Position numbers and translations under genes: made by a program. Source: Saccharibacillus qingshengii (GTDB taxonomy: Bacteria > Bacillota > Bacilli > Paenibacillales > Paenibacillaceae). From it: a stretch of DNA of 64,000 nucleotides. Below, one piece after another: positions 44,770 through 52,313 of the stretch. Position 1 is the first letter of the stretch; each line of letters opens with the position of its first letter. Where the stretch lies: the NCBI RefSeq assembly GCF_013185195.1, contig NZ_JAAZWC010000002.1, forward strand, positions 186,001 to 250,000, in the 5' to 3' direction. The notes beneath the pieces were generated by a model. It saw only the letters and a program-made list of their open reading frames with translations, was not told the DNA's origin and did no database searches.

Positions 44770-45882
44770 ATGAGCAGTACACAAGGCGGAGGTCTTCCGC
44801 CGCGTTCGGGCGGAAGCCGCAGTGCAAAGCCGGCAGAAGCGCCGACCGTCCGCCGCAGTGCGGGAGGTTCGGGCGGCAGCGGAGGAAACGGCGGAGGCCG
44901 ACCTGGGGGCAAAAAGAAAAAAAGCGGAGCCAAGCGCTTCTGGACAATATTCGTTGTGCTTCTGATTCTGCTGGTCGTCGCAGCCGGTCTGTATTTCGGA
45001 TGGGTCTATCAGAAGTCCAAAGCGATCGGCACGGGCGGCGAACCGGCAAAACCGGCTGATTCGCAGCCGATTGCCATGGCGCTGCTCGGTACCGATTTTC
45101 GGACGGAGACGGATTCGCATCTGACCGACGTGGTCATGGTGGCGGTCATGAATCCGAAAACGAATACGGCCACGGTAGTTTCTCTTCCAAGAGACACGCG
45201 TGTCGAACTGGAAGGATACAAAGTTCGCAAAGTCAACGCCTACTACCCGGCTTTCCTGGCTCAGGAAAAGCAGGGAGAAGGCGAAGCCAAAGAGGCCATG
45301 CAGCGGATGCTCGGCAAGTATTTCGATATTCCGATCGATTACGTAACGGTCGTCAACTTCCAAAGTCTGCGCGATATCGTAGACGCCCTCGGCGGCGTAC
45401 AGGTGGATGTCATGATGGACATGTGCTACAAAGACACGGTGGACGAGACGGATATCAATCTCAAAGCCGGTCCGCAGACGCTCGATGGCAAAGACGCGCT
45501 CGATTACGTCCGCTACCGGAAAACCAACTGCAGCCCGCCTACGGCGCCTTCCGACGACTTCAGCCGAAATCAGCGCCAGCAGCAGGTGATCGGCGCAATT
45601 ATGGACAAAGTACAGTCGTTCAATGTGCTGATCAAGTCCGGCTCCCTGATCGATGCGGTAGCGGACAATACGGATACCGATCTGGAAAATAAACAAATTC
45701 TTAATCTGGTCAAAACCTATTGGGATATCCCCAAAGAAAATATCACGTTCCCCAAAGTAACAGGAACCTGGAAAAGTCCGTTCGTCCATATCAGCGACTC
45801 CGAACTTGCGGCGGCGAAGCAGGCTCTGCAGGACGAACTGGCCGGCAATCACCAGCCTGCTGCGGCCACGGCGGCGCCGTGA
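44770..45882 (+). CDS. LytR-CpsA-Psr (LCP) family protein
   Basis: Protein of 370 residues. Cytoplasmic N-terminus of about 60 residues rich in Gly, Ser, Pro and Lys, one TM segment (about 62-85, FWTIFVVLLILLVVAAGLYFG), then an extracellular LCP domain with GTDFRTETDSHLTDVVMV, SLPRDTRV and DYVRYRKT. LCP enzymes transfer undecaprenyl-linked polymers to peptidoglycan. ATG 44770 after AGAAGGAG. The substrate polymer cannot be inferred. Confidence 0.92.
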   Translation: MSSTQGGGLPPRSGGSRSAKPAEAPTVRRSAGGSGGSGGNGGGRPGGKKKKSGAKRFWTIFVVLLILLVVAAGLYFGWVYQKSKAIGTGGEPAKPADSQPIAMALLGTDFRTETDSHLTDVVMVAVMNPKTNTATVVSLPRDTRVELEGYKVRKVNAYYPAFLAQEKQGEGEAKEAMQRMLGKYFDIPIDYVTVVNFQSLRDIVDALGGVQVDVMMDMCYKDTVDETDINLKAGPQTLDGKDALDYVRYRKTNCSPPTAPSDDFSRNQRQQQVIGAIMDKVQSFNVLIKSGSLIDAVADNTDTDLENKQILNLVKTYWDIPKENITFPKVTGTWKSPFVHISDSELAAAKQALQDELAGNHQPAAATAAP

Positions 45883-45912
45883 TTGAATGAGGTTTTCCCG
45901 ATGTGATATAAT
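45883..45912 (+). promoter_or_regulatory. Promoter of the PNPOx-family gene
   Basis: TTGAAT (45883-45888), 18 bases, extended -10 TGATATAAT (TATAAT 45907-45912). It starts directly after the LCP stop codon. Confidence 0.85.
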
Positions 45913-45968
45913 CGGGGAAGCAAGACGTTTATTGAATCATTCCGATCAGATGCCGTATAGGAGGCCAG

Positions 45969-46424
45969 ATGATGTCCGAAGCCGTTACGCAGTTGACCGA
46001 AACTTTGTTCAACCAGCTTCAGAGCGAGACGTTTGCCCTGTTGGCCACTGTAGACGCCGAAACGAACGGTCCGACCTCGACGGCCATTTCCTGGCTGTAC
46101 GCCTCGAATCCGGGGACTCTCCGTTTTGCGGTCGACCACCGTTCGCGTCTGGTCCACAATATTTTGAACAATCCGAAGGTGACGCTTACGATTTTCGGAG
46201 GCGAAAAAGTGTATGCCGTCAACGGAGCCGCGAAGGTCGCCCAAGACCCGCTGCGCGATGTTCCGTTCAAAATGTGCTGTTTCGATGTCGAAGTCGAAGC
46301 GGTGCGCAATGCCCTGTTTTATGGAGCGCATCTGTCTTCACCACCCGAATATACCCGTTCGCTCGACCGCTATGCCGCCGAACTGCTCGACGGACAGGTC
46401 ATGAGCGCCATGAAAAAAGCCTAG
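45969..46424 (+). CDS. Pyridoxamine 5'-phosphate oxidase family protein
   Basis: Protein of 151 residues with the split beta-barrel flavin-binding pattern: FALLATVDAETNGPTSTAISWLYA, LRFAVDHRSRLVHNILNNPKVTL. This is a general stress or FMN-binding type rather than a true PdxH. ATG 45969 or 45972 both fit TAGGAGG. The terminator overlaps its stop codon. Confidence 0.83.
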   Translation: MMSEAVTQLTETLFNQLQSETFALLATVDAETNGPTSTAISWLYASNPGTLRFAVDHRSRLVHNILNNPKVTLTIFGGEKVYAVNGAAKVAQDPLRDVPFKMCCFDVEVEAVRNALFYGAHLSSPPEYTRSLDRYAAELLDGQVMSAMKKA

Positions 46425-46446
46425 CGGTTCGCCGCGGGCTTTTTTT
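46413..46446 (+). terminator. Terminator overlapping the stop of the PNPOx-family gene
   Basis: AAAAAAGCC-TA-GCGG-TTCG-CCGC-G-GGCTTTTTTT: the hairpin contains the TAG stop, a compact arrangement with a UUCG tetraloop. Confidence 0.85.
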
Positions 46447-46556
46447 ACTCTTTTTTCTTGTTGAAAGGGGGTGGTCGACGGTTTCGATCGGCTCGTTTGA
46501 ATCGCATTGCGATTCGGGGAAACTTGCGTTCCATTAAGCCTCGGGAGGGATTTCTC

Positions 46557-47894
46557 GTGAAAAAGCTCTTTGTTCTCGACACCAACGTTCTGCTGCATGA
46601 TCCCCGCTCCATTTTTTCGTTTCAGGAACATGAAGTGGTGATTCCGGCTACGGTACTGGAAGAAATCGATTCGAAAAAAAGGCTGGCCGACGAAATTGGA
46701 CGCAATGCCCGAAGTGTATCACGGGAGCTGGACGCGCTGCGCGAACGCGGGCATCTGCATGACGGAGTGGCGCTCGAATCGGGCGGAATTCTCCGGGTTG
46801 AACTCAATCACCGCAGCTTCCAGAGCATGCAGGAAAAGTTCGGCGAAATGACGAACGACAACCGCATCCTGGCCGTTGCGCTTAATTATCATAATGAACA
46901 GCAGGGTTTACCCGAAAGAGAGGCCAAGCTCGTCGTGATGGTCAGCAAAGACGTTCTCGTTCGCGTCAAAGCCGACGTACTCGGTGTGCTGGCGCAGGAT
47001 TATATGACGGACCGGGCGGCGGATCCCGACTCGCTGTATCCGGGTTACATGACGCTGCAGGTACCGGATGAAAAAGTGGACCATTTTTACCGGGATAAAT
47101 ATTTGTTCCTCTCCGAAGCCGGAAGCGAAGCCCAAAAACTCTATCCGAACGAATTTGCGATTCTGAAAGACGAAGCGGGCGGCAAATCGGCGCTGGTCAA
47201 AGTGAATGCCGAAGCGAAACGGCTTGAACCGCTTTTTCAAGGACATGATCCTGTCTGGGGAATTACGGCTCGCAACGCCCAGCAGCGCATGGCGCTCGAA
47301 CTGCTGCTGTCGGATGATATTCCGCTCGTCACGATTACCGGCAAAGCGGGCACGGGCAAGACGCTGCTGGCGCTCGCCGCGGCCCTGATGAAAGTCGAAG
47401 ACGAGCGCAAATACAAAAAGCTGCTCGTCGCGCGTCCCGTCGTTCCAATGGGCAAAGATATCGGCTACCTGCCGGGCGAAAAAGAAGAAAAGCTTCGTCC
47501 GTGGATGCAGCCGATCTACGATAATCTGGAGTTTTTGTTCGATACCAAAAGCGCGGGAGACATCGACAAAATCCTTATGGGGCTCGGCAGCATTCAGGTC
47601 GAAGCACTGACTTATATCCGCGGACGTTCGATTCCTTCGCAGTTCATCATTATCGACGAAGCGCAGAATCTTTCCCGGCATGAAGTCAAGACGATTATCT
47701 CGCGCGCCGGAGAAGGCAGCAAAATGGTCCTCGTCGGCGATCCCGAGCAGATCGATCATCCTTATCTGGACGCGGCGAGCAACGGACTGACCTATGTGGT
47801 GGAACAGTTCAAATCGCAGAAGCTTGCCGGACATATCCATCTGGAAAAAGGCGAACGTTCCAAGCTGGCCCAACTGGCAGCCGATCTTCTCTAA
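46557..47894 (+). CDS. ylaK: PIN-PhoH fusion ATPase (YlaK type)
   Basis: Protein of 445 residues. N-terminal PIN nuclease-like domain (LFVLDTNVLLHDP; residues 1-140) and C-terminal PhoH ATPase with GKAGTGKTLLA and FIIIDEAQNLSRHE. PIN-PhoH proteins are RNA helicase/nuclease candidates. GTG start at 46557 after GGGAGGGA; the frame extends upstream but has no other plausible start. Paralogue of the short phoH at 20630. Confidence 0.93.
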   Translation: MKKLFVLDTNVLLHDPRSIFSFQEHEVVIPATVLEEIDSKKRLADEIGRNARSVSRELDALRERGHLHDGVALESGGILRVELNHRSFQSMQEKFGEMTNDNRILAVALNYHNEQQGLPEREAKLVVMVSKDVLVRVKADVLGVLAQDYMTDRAADPDSLYPGYMTLQVPDEKVDHFYRDKYLFLSEAGSEAQKLYPNEFAILKDEAGGKSALVKVNAEAKRLEPLFQGHDPVWGITARNAQQRMALELLLSDDIPLVTITGKAGTGKTLLALAAALMKVEDERKYKKLLVARPVVPMGKDIGYLPGEKEEKLRPWMQPIYDNLEFLFDTKSAGDIDKILMGLGSIQVEALTYIRGRSIPSQFIIIDEAQNLSRHEVKTIISRAGEGSKMVLVGDPEQIDHPYLDAASNGLTYVVEQFKSQKLAGHIHLEKGERSKLAQLAADLL

Positions 47895-47921
47895 ACCGAA
47901 TACGTACAGTAGATTTTGCGG

Positions 47922-47953
47922 GAATCCGGGTTTTGCTACCGGATTCTTTTTTT
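47922..47953 (+). terminator. Terminator after ylaK
   Basis: GAATCCGG (47922-47929) with CCGGATTC (47939-47946) and T7. The T run merges into the -35 box of the next promoter. Confidence 0.88.
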
Positions 47954-47981
47954 GGTTAGAAAAAGGATCGTTTGCTACAAT
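47952..47981 (+). promoter_or_regulatory. Promoter of the 48012 gene
   Basis: TTGGTT (47952-47957), 18 bases, extended -10 TGCTACAAT (TACAAT 47976-47981). Confidence 0.7.
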
Positions 47982-48011
47982 AGGGAAAGCAGGAAACGGA
48001 GGGAACAGACT

Positions 48012-49280
48012 TTGAAGCGAAAAAATCATTTCGTGCTGTTCGGCATATTGCTGCTTGCCCTGATCAATTTGTCGCCGTCTTTGCCGGAGACCTCCATATC
48101 GCGATCGCAGCGGGAGCCGGATGGCGAGTCGGCGGCGCTGCGCGGAGGAAAATCGGAACAACCGCTGCGCGAGATCGAAGTCTATACGATGATGGGAACG
48201 GAAGAGTTCAAAGCGCTGCAGGCCGTGAACGAAGAATACCAGAGAAGAGCCGGTACGGTGGTCACTTTGGTCAATATCGCACCGGAGCAGGCGTACAAGA
48301 CGTATCGTACCGCTTATGCATCGGGACGCGAACCCGATGTGCTGATGCTCGATGGCAGCTGGGTCGCGGACCTGGCTTCCGAAGGCAGACTGCTGCCTGC
48401 CGATCTATATGAAACGGGCGTTACGTCGGCGGCCGATTCTCTTCCGCTGCCTGCGGCTTCGGTAGAATGGAACGGTTATCGCTGGGCAGTGCCGCTCGAT
48501 CTCGATCCCTACGGCGCCGTCTGGAGTCCCGAACGATTTACCGGAGAATCCGGCAGACTCCCGGCAGACGACAAGAGCTGGCAGAGTTGGGAGAAAGGCC
48601 TGTCCGAAGAAAAGGCTTCGCCGGACGGGATTGCCGGGCCTCAGCCGATCCTTGGGCTTCCCTCGGGAGATGTACGTGCTTTTGCCGCCCTCTTGGCTTT
48701 ATGGGAAAGTGCCCTGCAGGGAGAAGAAGGCCCCCGGATAGAACGTGCCCTGCAGCGGGCGGAAGCGCTTCGCGGGAGGACCTATTTGAATGATGCGTCC
48801 GTGACAGAAGGACATCTGCCTTCGGAACTTCGGGCCAAAGTCGAGTCCGGCGAACTGGATCTGGCTGTCGATCGATTGTCCAGACTGGGCGCCGAGGATT
48901 CGCCGGAGTCGCGCGTTGTTCCTCTGACCTCCGCCGCACATACGGCCGTACTGCGCTGCTTCGGCATTTCGGCGAATACGGAACATGCCCGGGAAGCTTC
49001 GCTCTGGATCGCTTACCTCGCCGGACATGAAGCGCAAAGCGGCTGGTATGCCGCTACCGGACGTCTGCCCGTTCTGCGTTCGGTTTACGACGGGTCCGCC
49101 AGTGCAGAACTGCTGCGCTGGCTGCCCAACCCTGCGGCCGAACGTTCGGCGGGCGCGGAAGCCGGAGCGGCAAACCCCAAAAAGGCGCCTGCACGGGAAA
49201 TCGCCTGGAGCCGTTCGCTCGACCGGTTCTATGAAGGGAAACTTGGCGCGGGTCAGCTTGCCGCTTATTTACAGCCGTAA
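48012..49280 (+). CDS. Orphan extracellular solute-binding-like protein without lipobox
   Basis: Protein of 422 residues resembling family 1 (sugar-type) solute-binding proteins: IEVYTMMGTEEFKALQAVNEEYQRRAG, EPDVLMLDGSWVADLASEGRL and YRWAVPLDLDPYGAVW. The N-terminus (KRKNHFVLFGILLLALINLSPS) is a hydrophobic signal or anchor but has no lipobox Cys, and no ABC permease or ATPase gene is adjacent. TTG 48012 follows AAACGGAGGGA. It may be a membrane-tethered binding or sensory protein. Confidence 0.8.
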   Translation: MKRKNHFVLFGILLLALINLSPSLPETSISRSQREPDGESAALRGGKSEQPLREIEVYTMMGTEEFKALQAVNEEYQRRAGTVVTLVNIAPEQAYKTYRTAYASGREPDVLMLDGSWVADLASEGRLLPADLYETGVTSAADSLPLPAASVEWNGYRWAVPLDLDPYGAVWSPERFTGESGRLPADDKSWQSWEKGLSEEKASPDGIAGPQPILGLPSGDVRAFAALLALWESALQGEEGPRIERALQRAEALRGRTYLNDASVTEGHLPSELRAKVESGELDLAVDRLSRLGAEDSPESRVVPLTSAAHTAVLRCFGISANTEHAREASLWIAYLAGHEAQSGWYAATGRLPVLRSVYDGSASAELLRWLPNPAAERSAGAEAGAANPKKAPAREIAWSRSLDRFYEGKLGAGQLAAYLQP

Positions 49281-49301
49281 TGCCGTCGTCCCCTTCCTCC
49301 T

Positions 49302-49351
49302 TTTTCCGAAAAAAAACTCTGCCGCATGCGGCAGAGTTTTTTTTCGGAAAA
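49302..49351. terminator. Bidirectional terminator, 50-base perfect palindrome
   Basis: Both arms read TTTTCCGAAAAAAAACTCTG then CCGCA, mirrored around 49326/49327. A8 and T8 tracts flank the CTCTGCCG stem, so it terminates the plus-strand gene at 48012 and the minus-strand gene at 49377 alike. Confidence 0.92.
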
Positions 49352-49376
49352 GAGGCGAAGCGGATAAACCTTTCGG

Positions 49377-50462
49377 TCAGAGAAGCAGCTGCAGGACGAT
49401 TTGGAGATGGCCGTCGACCATTTCGACCTCGCGCACTTCAACCGGAGCCACCTGTTGGGGATAGAATCCCAGATCGTATTTCTGCTCCAATTCTTTGCGG
49501 GTGCTGCCCGGCAGTTCCAGACCGTTAAATACCAGATTGTCCACGTGGAACAGAACCGCATTCTGGGGCTCGGTTTCCAGGGTGTATCGGCCTTCGATCC
49601 GCAGCGACAAACGGTCCCGTTTGCCTTCGGCAATCACCCGTCCGTTTTCGAAAGTGAAAGAAAAATTTTCGAAATCGGCATTGCGCGAGCGCAGAAAGTC
49701 GTTGAGTTCGGTATCGGTCAGTTTGATTGTATAGCGCGTACCGAGTCCGGACACTTTCATTTTTCCGCTTTTTTGCAGAAAATCAGGGAGTTCGTTGCTG
49801 GCTGCGGCAAGCTCGGCGAAATATTCGTCCACTTCGTACAGGCCTACATTGTTCCAATACACATTCAATTCTTCGGCAAGCCGGTTCAGACTGCTTGGAT
49901 CATCGCTGGCCAGAAGGCCGGAATCGATATCTTTCTGCAGAGTGCGCAGACGAAGCCGCTGCTCTTCGATGCCGAGCCTGACTTCTTCCAGACGCGCCGA
50001 GTTCGCCGCAAGATCGCCGCGCCGGGCTTCCAGCGTATCCGTATCTTTGCGAAAACCGAGCAGCAGTTCCTCGTCGTGCCGAACCGCAAGGCGGTAATAA
50101 GCGAAGAGCCGGTTGAAATCTCCCAGAGATCTTGCATTGAGCAGGGACAAGAAGATCGGCCGCTGGCTCTGCATGTACTGGGCGCGGACTATACTGCCGC
50201 TGCGCTCCCTGTTCTCTGCAATCCGGCTTTCCAACTGCTTGATTTCAACGTTCAGAAGTTCGCCCTGACGGGCCAGTTCCTGCTGTTCGCCGACGATCCG
50301 TTCGGTGTCCCGCTCCAGTTCGTTCAGCGACAACGTATCCTGCAGCAGCTTGCGCTGCTCGGGCGTCCATTCTTCGGCGGAGGTTTGCGCCAGGGCGGAG
50401 CCGGCGGCGGAAACGAACACAAGCAATGCCGCAAGCAGACTTAGGTAGACACGTTTCGACAC
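49377..50462 (-). CDS. Secreted coiled-coil protein of unknown function
   Basis: The only minus-strand gene: 361 residues from GTG at 50462, chosen because GGAAGCGGGG lies upstream and a signal peptide (VYLSLLAALLVFVSAAGSALAQ) begins there. The middle (about residues 30-175) is strongly helical and coiled-coil (ELERDTERIVGEQQELARQ). The C-terminal 130 residues form a beta-rich domain (GTRYTIKLTDTELNDFL; EVEMVDGHLQIVLQ) reminiscent of lipid-binding LmeA/YpmS-like folds; that likeness is only by pattern. Convergent with the solute-binding-like gene. Confidence 0.78.
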   Translation of the reverse strand: MSKRVYLSLLAALLVFVSAAGSALAQTSAEEWTPEQRKLLQDTLSLNELERDTERIVGEQQELARQGELLNVEIKQLESRIAENRERSGSIVRAQYMQSQRPIFLSLLNARSLGDFNRLFAYYRLAVRHDEELLLGFRKDTDTLEARRGDLAANSARLEEVRLGIEEQRLRLRTLQKDIDSGLLASDDPSSLNRLAEELNVYWNNVGLYEVDEYFAELAAASNELPDFLQKSGKMKVSGLGTRYTIKLTDTELNDFLRSRNADFENFSFTFENGRVIAEGKRDRLSLRIEGRYTLETEPQNAVLFHVDNLVFNGLELPGSTRKELEQKYDLGFYPQQVAPVEVREVEMVDGHLQIVLQLLL

Positions 50463-50700
50463 CGCATATTCCCCGCTTCCCTTATTTTTCTGGTTTATTT
50501 TCAAACTTTCGTGTCCGGCATTTTCGGAATTCTTTCCCTGTGCTAAAATGAAACTCCCCAAGCTGTATCAAAAGCGGCGGGGCAGCGAGAAAAGTGGATA
50601 AATCGACTGCTTTTTTCGGCGATAACGCAGAATCAGGTTTGATTTAATTATAAGGCTTTGAAGCCGCGAACGTAAACCATAGGGCCATGGAGGAATAAAC

Positions 50701-51657
50701 GTGAATATCGAAGTGATCGGAGGCGGCGCATTGGGGCTTCTTTTTGCCGCCGGAGCCGCTCTCGGAGGAGCGGATACCGTCTTGTATGCCCGAACGGACG
50801 CACAGGCAAGAACGATTGCCGACCGGGGCATCTCCTGGAGTCAAGGCGGGCAGGAAGAAACGCAGCGGCGGATCCGCACAAATCTTGAAGCCCGGCCGAT
50901 AAGCGCCTTCGGCGGATCGGGTCGCGGGAAGTGCGAAGAACGCTGGATCCTCCTGGCCGTCAAACAAAAAGATCTCAGTCCTTCGTTCATCGCCCGTTTG
51001 ACTTCCGGCGTGTACGAAGGTGACCGAGTGCTCTGCCTGCAAAACGGGATCGGACATCTGGAGCGGCTGGCCGAAGCGCTGCCTCAAGCGGCGATCTATG
51101 CGGCGATTACGACAGAAGGGGCGCGCCGGCCGGAACCGGATACCGTGGTGCGCGCCGGTTTGGGCTCGACCGTATTCGGGATACCGGGTTCTCCGGCAGA
51201 GCCGGGAGAGTATCGGAACGAGGCGGAGAAAAAGTTGGCGGAGACTTTCCAAGCGGGAGGATTGGCGCTCTCGGCGTCGAATGAAATCGAAACCGCCATT
51301 TACAGAAAATTGGTTATCAATGCCGTAATCAATCCGTTGACCGCCATATGGCGAATCGAAAACGGACGGCTGCCGGAGAGTTTGGTCCGCATCGACTTCA
51401 TGCGCAAACTGTTCGACGAGACGCTTGGGGTGTACAGCGCGGCAGGAGTTCCTGCATCGGAAGAATGGTGGGAAGAACTTCTCGGCGTCTGCCGCTCGAC
51501 CGCGCTCAACCGGTCTTCGATGCTGGAAGATGTATCCCGGGGAAGAGAGACGGAAGCGAAATGGATCGGCGGAGGAATCGCTGCACTTGCCCGGCGTTCG
51601 GGAACCGAAGCGCCCCTGAACGAAATGTTGGTCCATATGATTGAAGGCATGCGCTGA
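50701..51657 (+). CDS. panE: 2-dehydropantoate 2-reductase family protein (PanE/ApbA-like)
   Basis: NADP-dependent ketopantoate reductase of the pantothenate/CoA pathway. Protein of 318 residues. Rossmann motif IEVIGGGALGLLFA, conserved LLAVKQKD and QNGIGHLE, catalytic Lys in YRKLVINAVINPLTA, and Glu/Ser C-terminal motifs. GTG 50701 with ATGGAGGAAT. In Bacillus the related ylbQ lies near bshC and mraZ, which is also seen here. Confidence 0.88.
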   Translation: MNIEVIGGGALGLLFAAGAALGGADTVLYARTDAQARTIADRGISWSQGGQEETQRRIRTNLEARPISAFGGSGRGKCEERWILLAVKQKDLSPSFIARLTSGVYEGDRVLCLQNGIGHLERLAEALPQAAIYAAITTEGARRPEPDTVVRAGLGSTVFGIPGSPAEPGEYRNEAEKKLAETFQAGGLALSASNEIETAIYRKLVINAVINPLTAIWRIENGRLPESLVRIDFMRKLFDETLGVYSAAGVPASEEWWEELLGVCRSTALNRSSMLEDVSRGRETEAKWIGGGIAALARRSGTEAPLNEMLVHMIEGMR

Positions 51658-51720
51658 AACCGTTGATGCCCGGATACGGCGGCTTACGCTGCAAAACTTT
51701 GCCGGAAAAGGAGACTTGGT

Positions 51721-52107
51721 ATGCTCGAAACGGTATCCGCTTTTCTGATTACACTCTGCGTGCTGCCTTTTTTGCCGTTTGTGCTCGTGTATGGCGCAGG
51801 TCTGCTGCGCAAAGAGAAAAGAGGGCTCTCGTTTCGCCGGGCCATGGATCTGACCACGCCTTTTCTGATCATTGCCGTATCTGCTTTGTACAACTATATT
51901 TTTGGTTCTTCTTTTGGTTTTTATCTGATTATGCTGATTTTGATCGTGCTTGCCGGACTGCTCGGCAGTATGCAGAACCGCAAACGCGGCCGCGTGGAAC
52001 CCGGCCGTTTGTTCAAAGGTCTTTGGCGAATGTCTTTTCTGATATTGGTTCCTTTGTACCTGATTCTCGGAATAAGCGGATTTATTGTACATTTCGTAAA
52101 TACCTAA
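51721..52107 (+). CDS. DUF3397 family membrane protein
   Basis: Protein of 128 residues with four TM segments (FLITLCVLPFLPFVLVYGA; TPFLIIAVSALYNYIFG; MLILIVLAGLLGSMQ; LILVPLYLILGISGFIV). The LFKGLWRMSFLIL segment and position after the PanE-like gene fit DUF3397. Role unknown. GGAAAAGGAGACTTGGT precedes the ATG. Confidence 0.8.
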   Translation: MLETVSAFLITLCVLPFLPFVLVYGAGLLRKEKRGLSFRRAMDLTTPFLIIAVSALYNYIFGSSFGFYLIMLILIVLAGLLGSMQNRKRGRVEPGRLFKGLWRMSFLILVPLYLILGISGFIVHFVNT

Positions 52108-52163
52108 CATGAATATGGTACATAGTCGGCTAAATCGCTTAAAAAGAGCTTTGTTATAGGGTT

Positions 52164-52178
52164 TTGACCGGCGGTCAA
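52164..52178. promoter_or_regulatory. Operator-like palindrome upstream of oppA
   Basis: TTGACC-GGC-GGTCAA, two perfect 6-base arms, about 90 bases before the probable oppA -10 box. Confidence 0.35.
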
Positions 52179-52205
52179 GACAGAAAATATGACAGAAAAC
52201 GATTT

Positions 52206-52255
52206 AAATCTGAAAAAAACCGTAAGATTCTGAAAAAAGGTTATAGATTTTTTTT
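52206..52255 (+). terminator. Weak terminator before oppA
   Basis: AAATCT...AACC (52206-52221) pairs with GGTT..AGATTT (52239-52250), interrupted, running into T8. Two TCTGAAAAAA copies lie inside. Confidence 0.45.
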
Positions 52256-52266
52256 GCGGTGGGGGG

Positions 52267-52272
52267 TATAAT
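52267..52272 (+). promoter_or_regulatory. Probable -10 box of oppA
   Basis: TATAAT after a G-run; the sequence at -35 spacing (TAGATT) is poor, suggesting an activator or an unusual -35. Confidence 0.45.
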
Positions 52273-52313
52273 CAATAAAAAAATTAATCTTTTTTTAGGG
52301 GGAAAGTTGCAGG

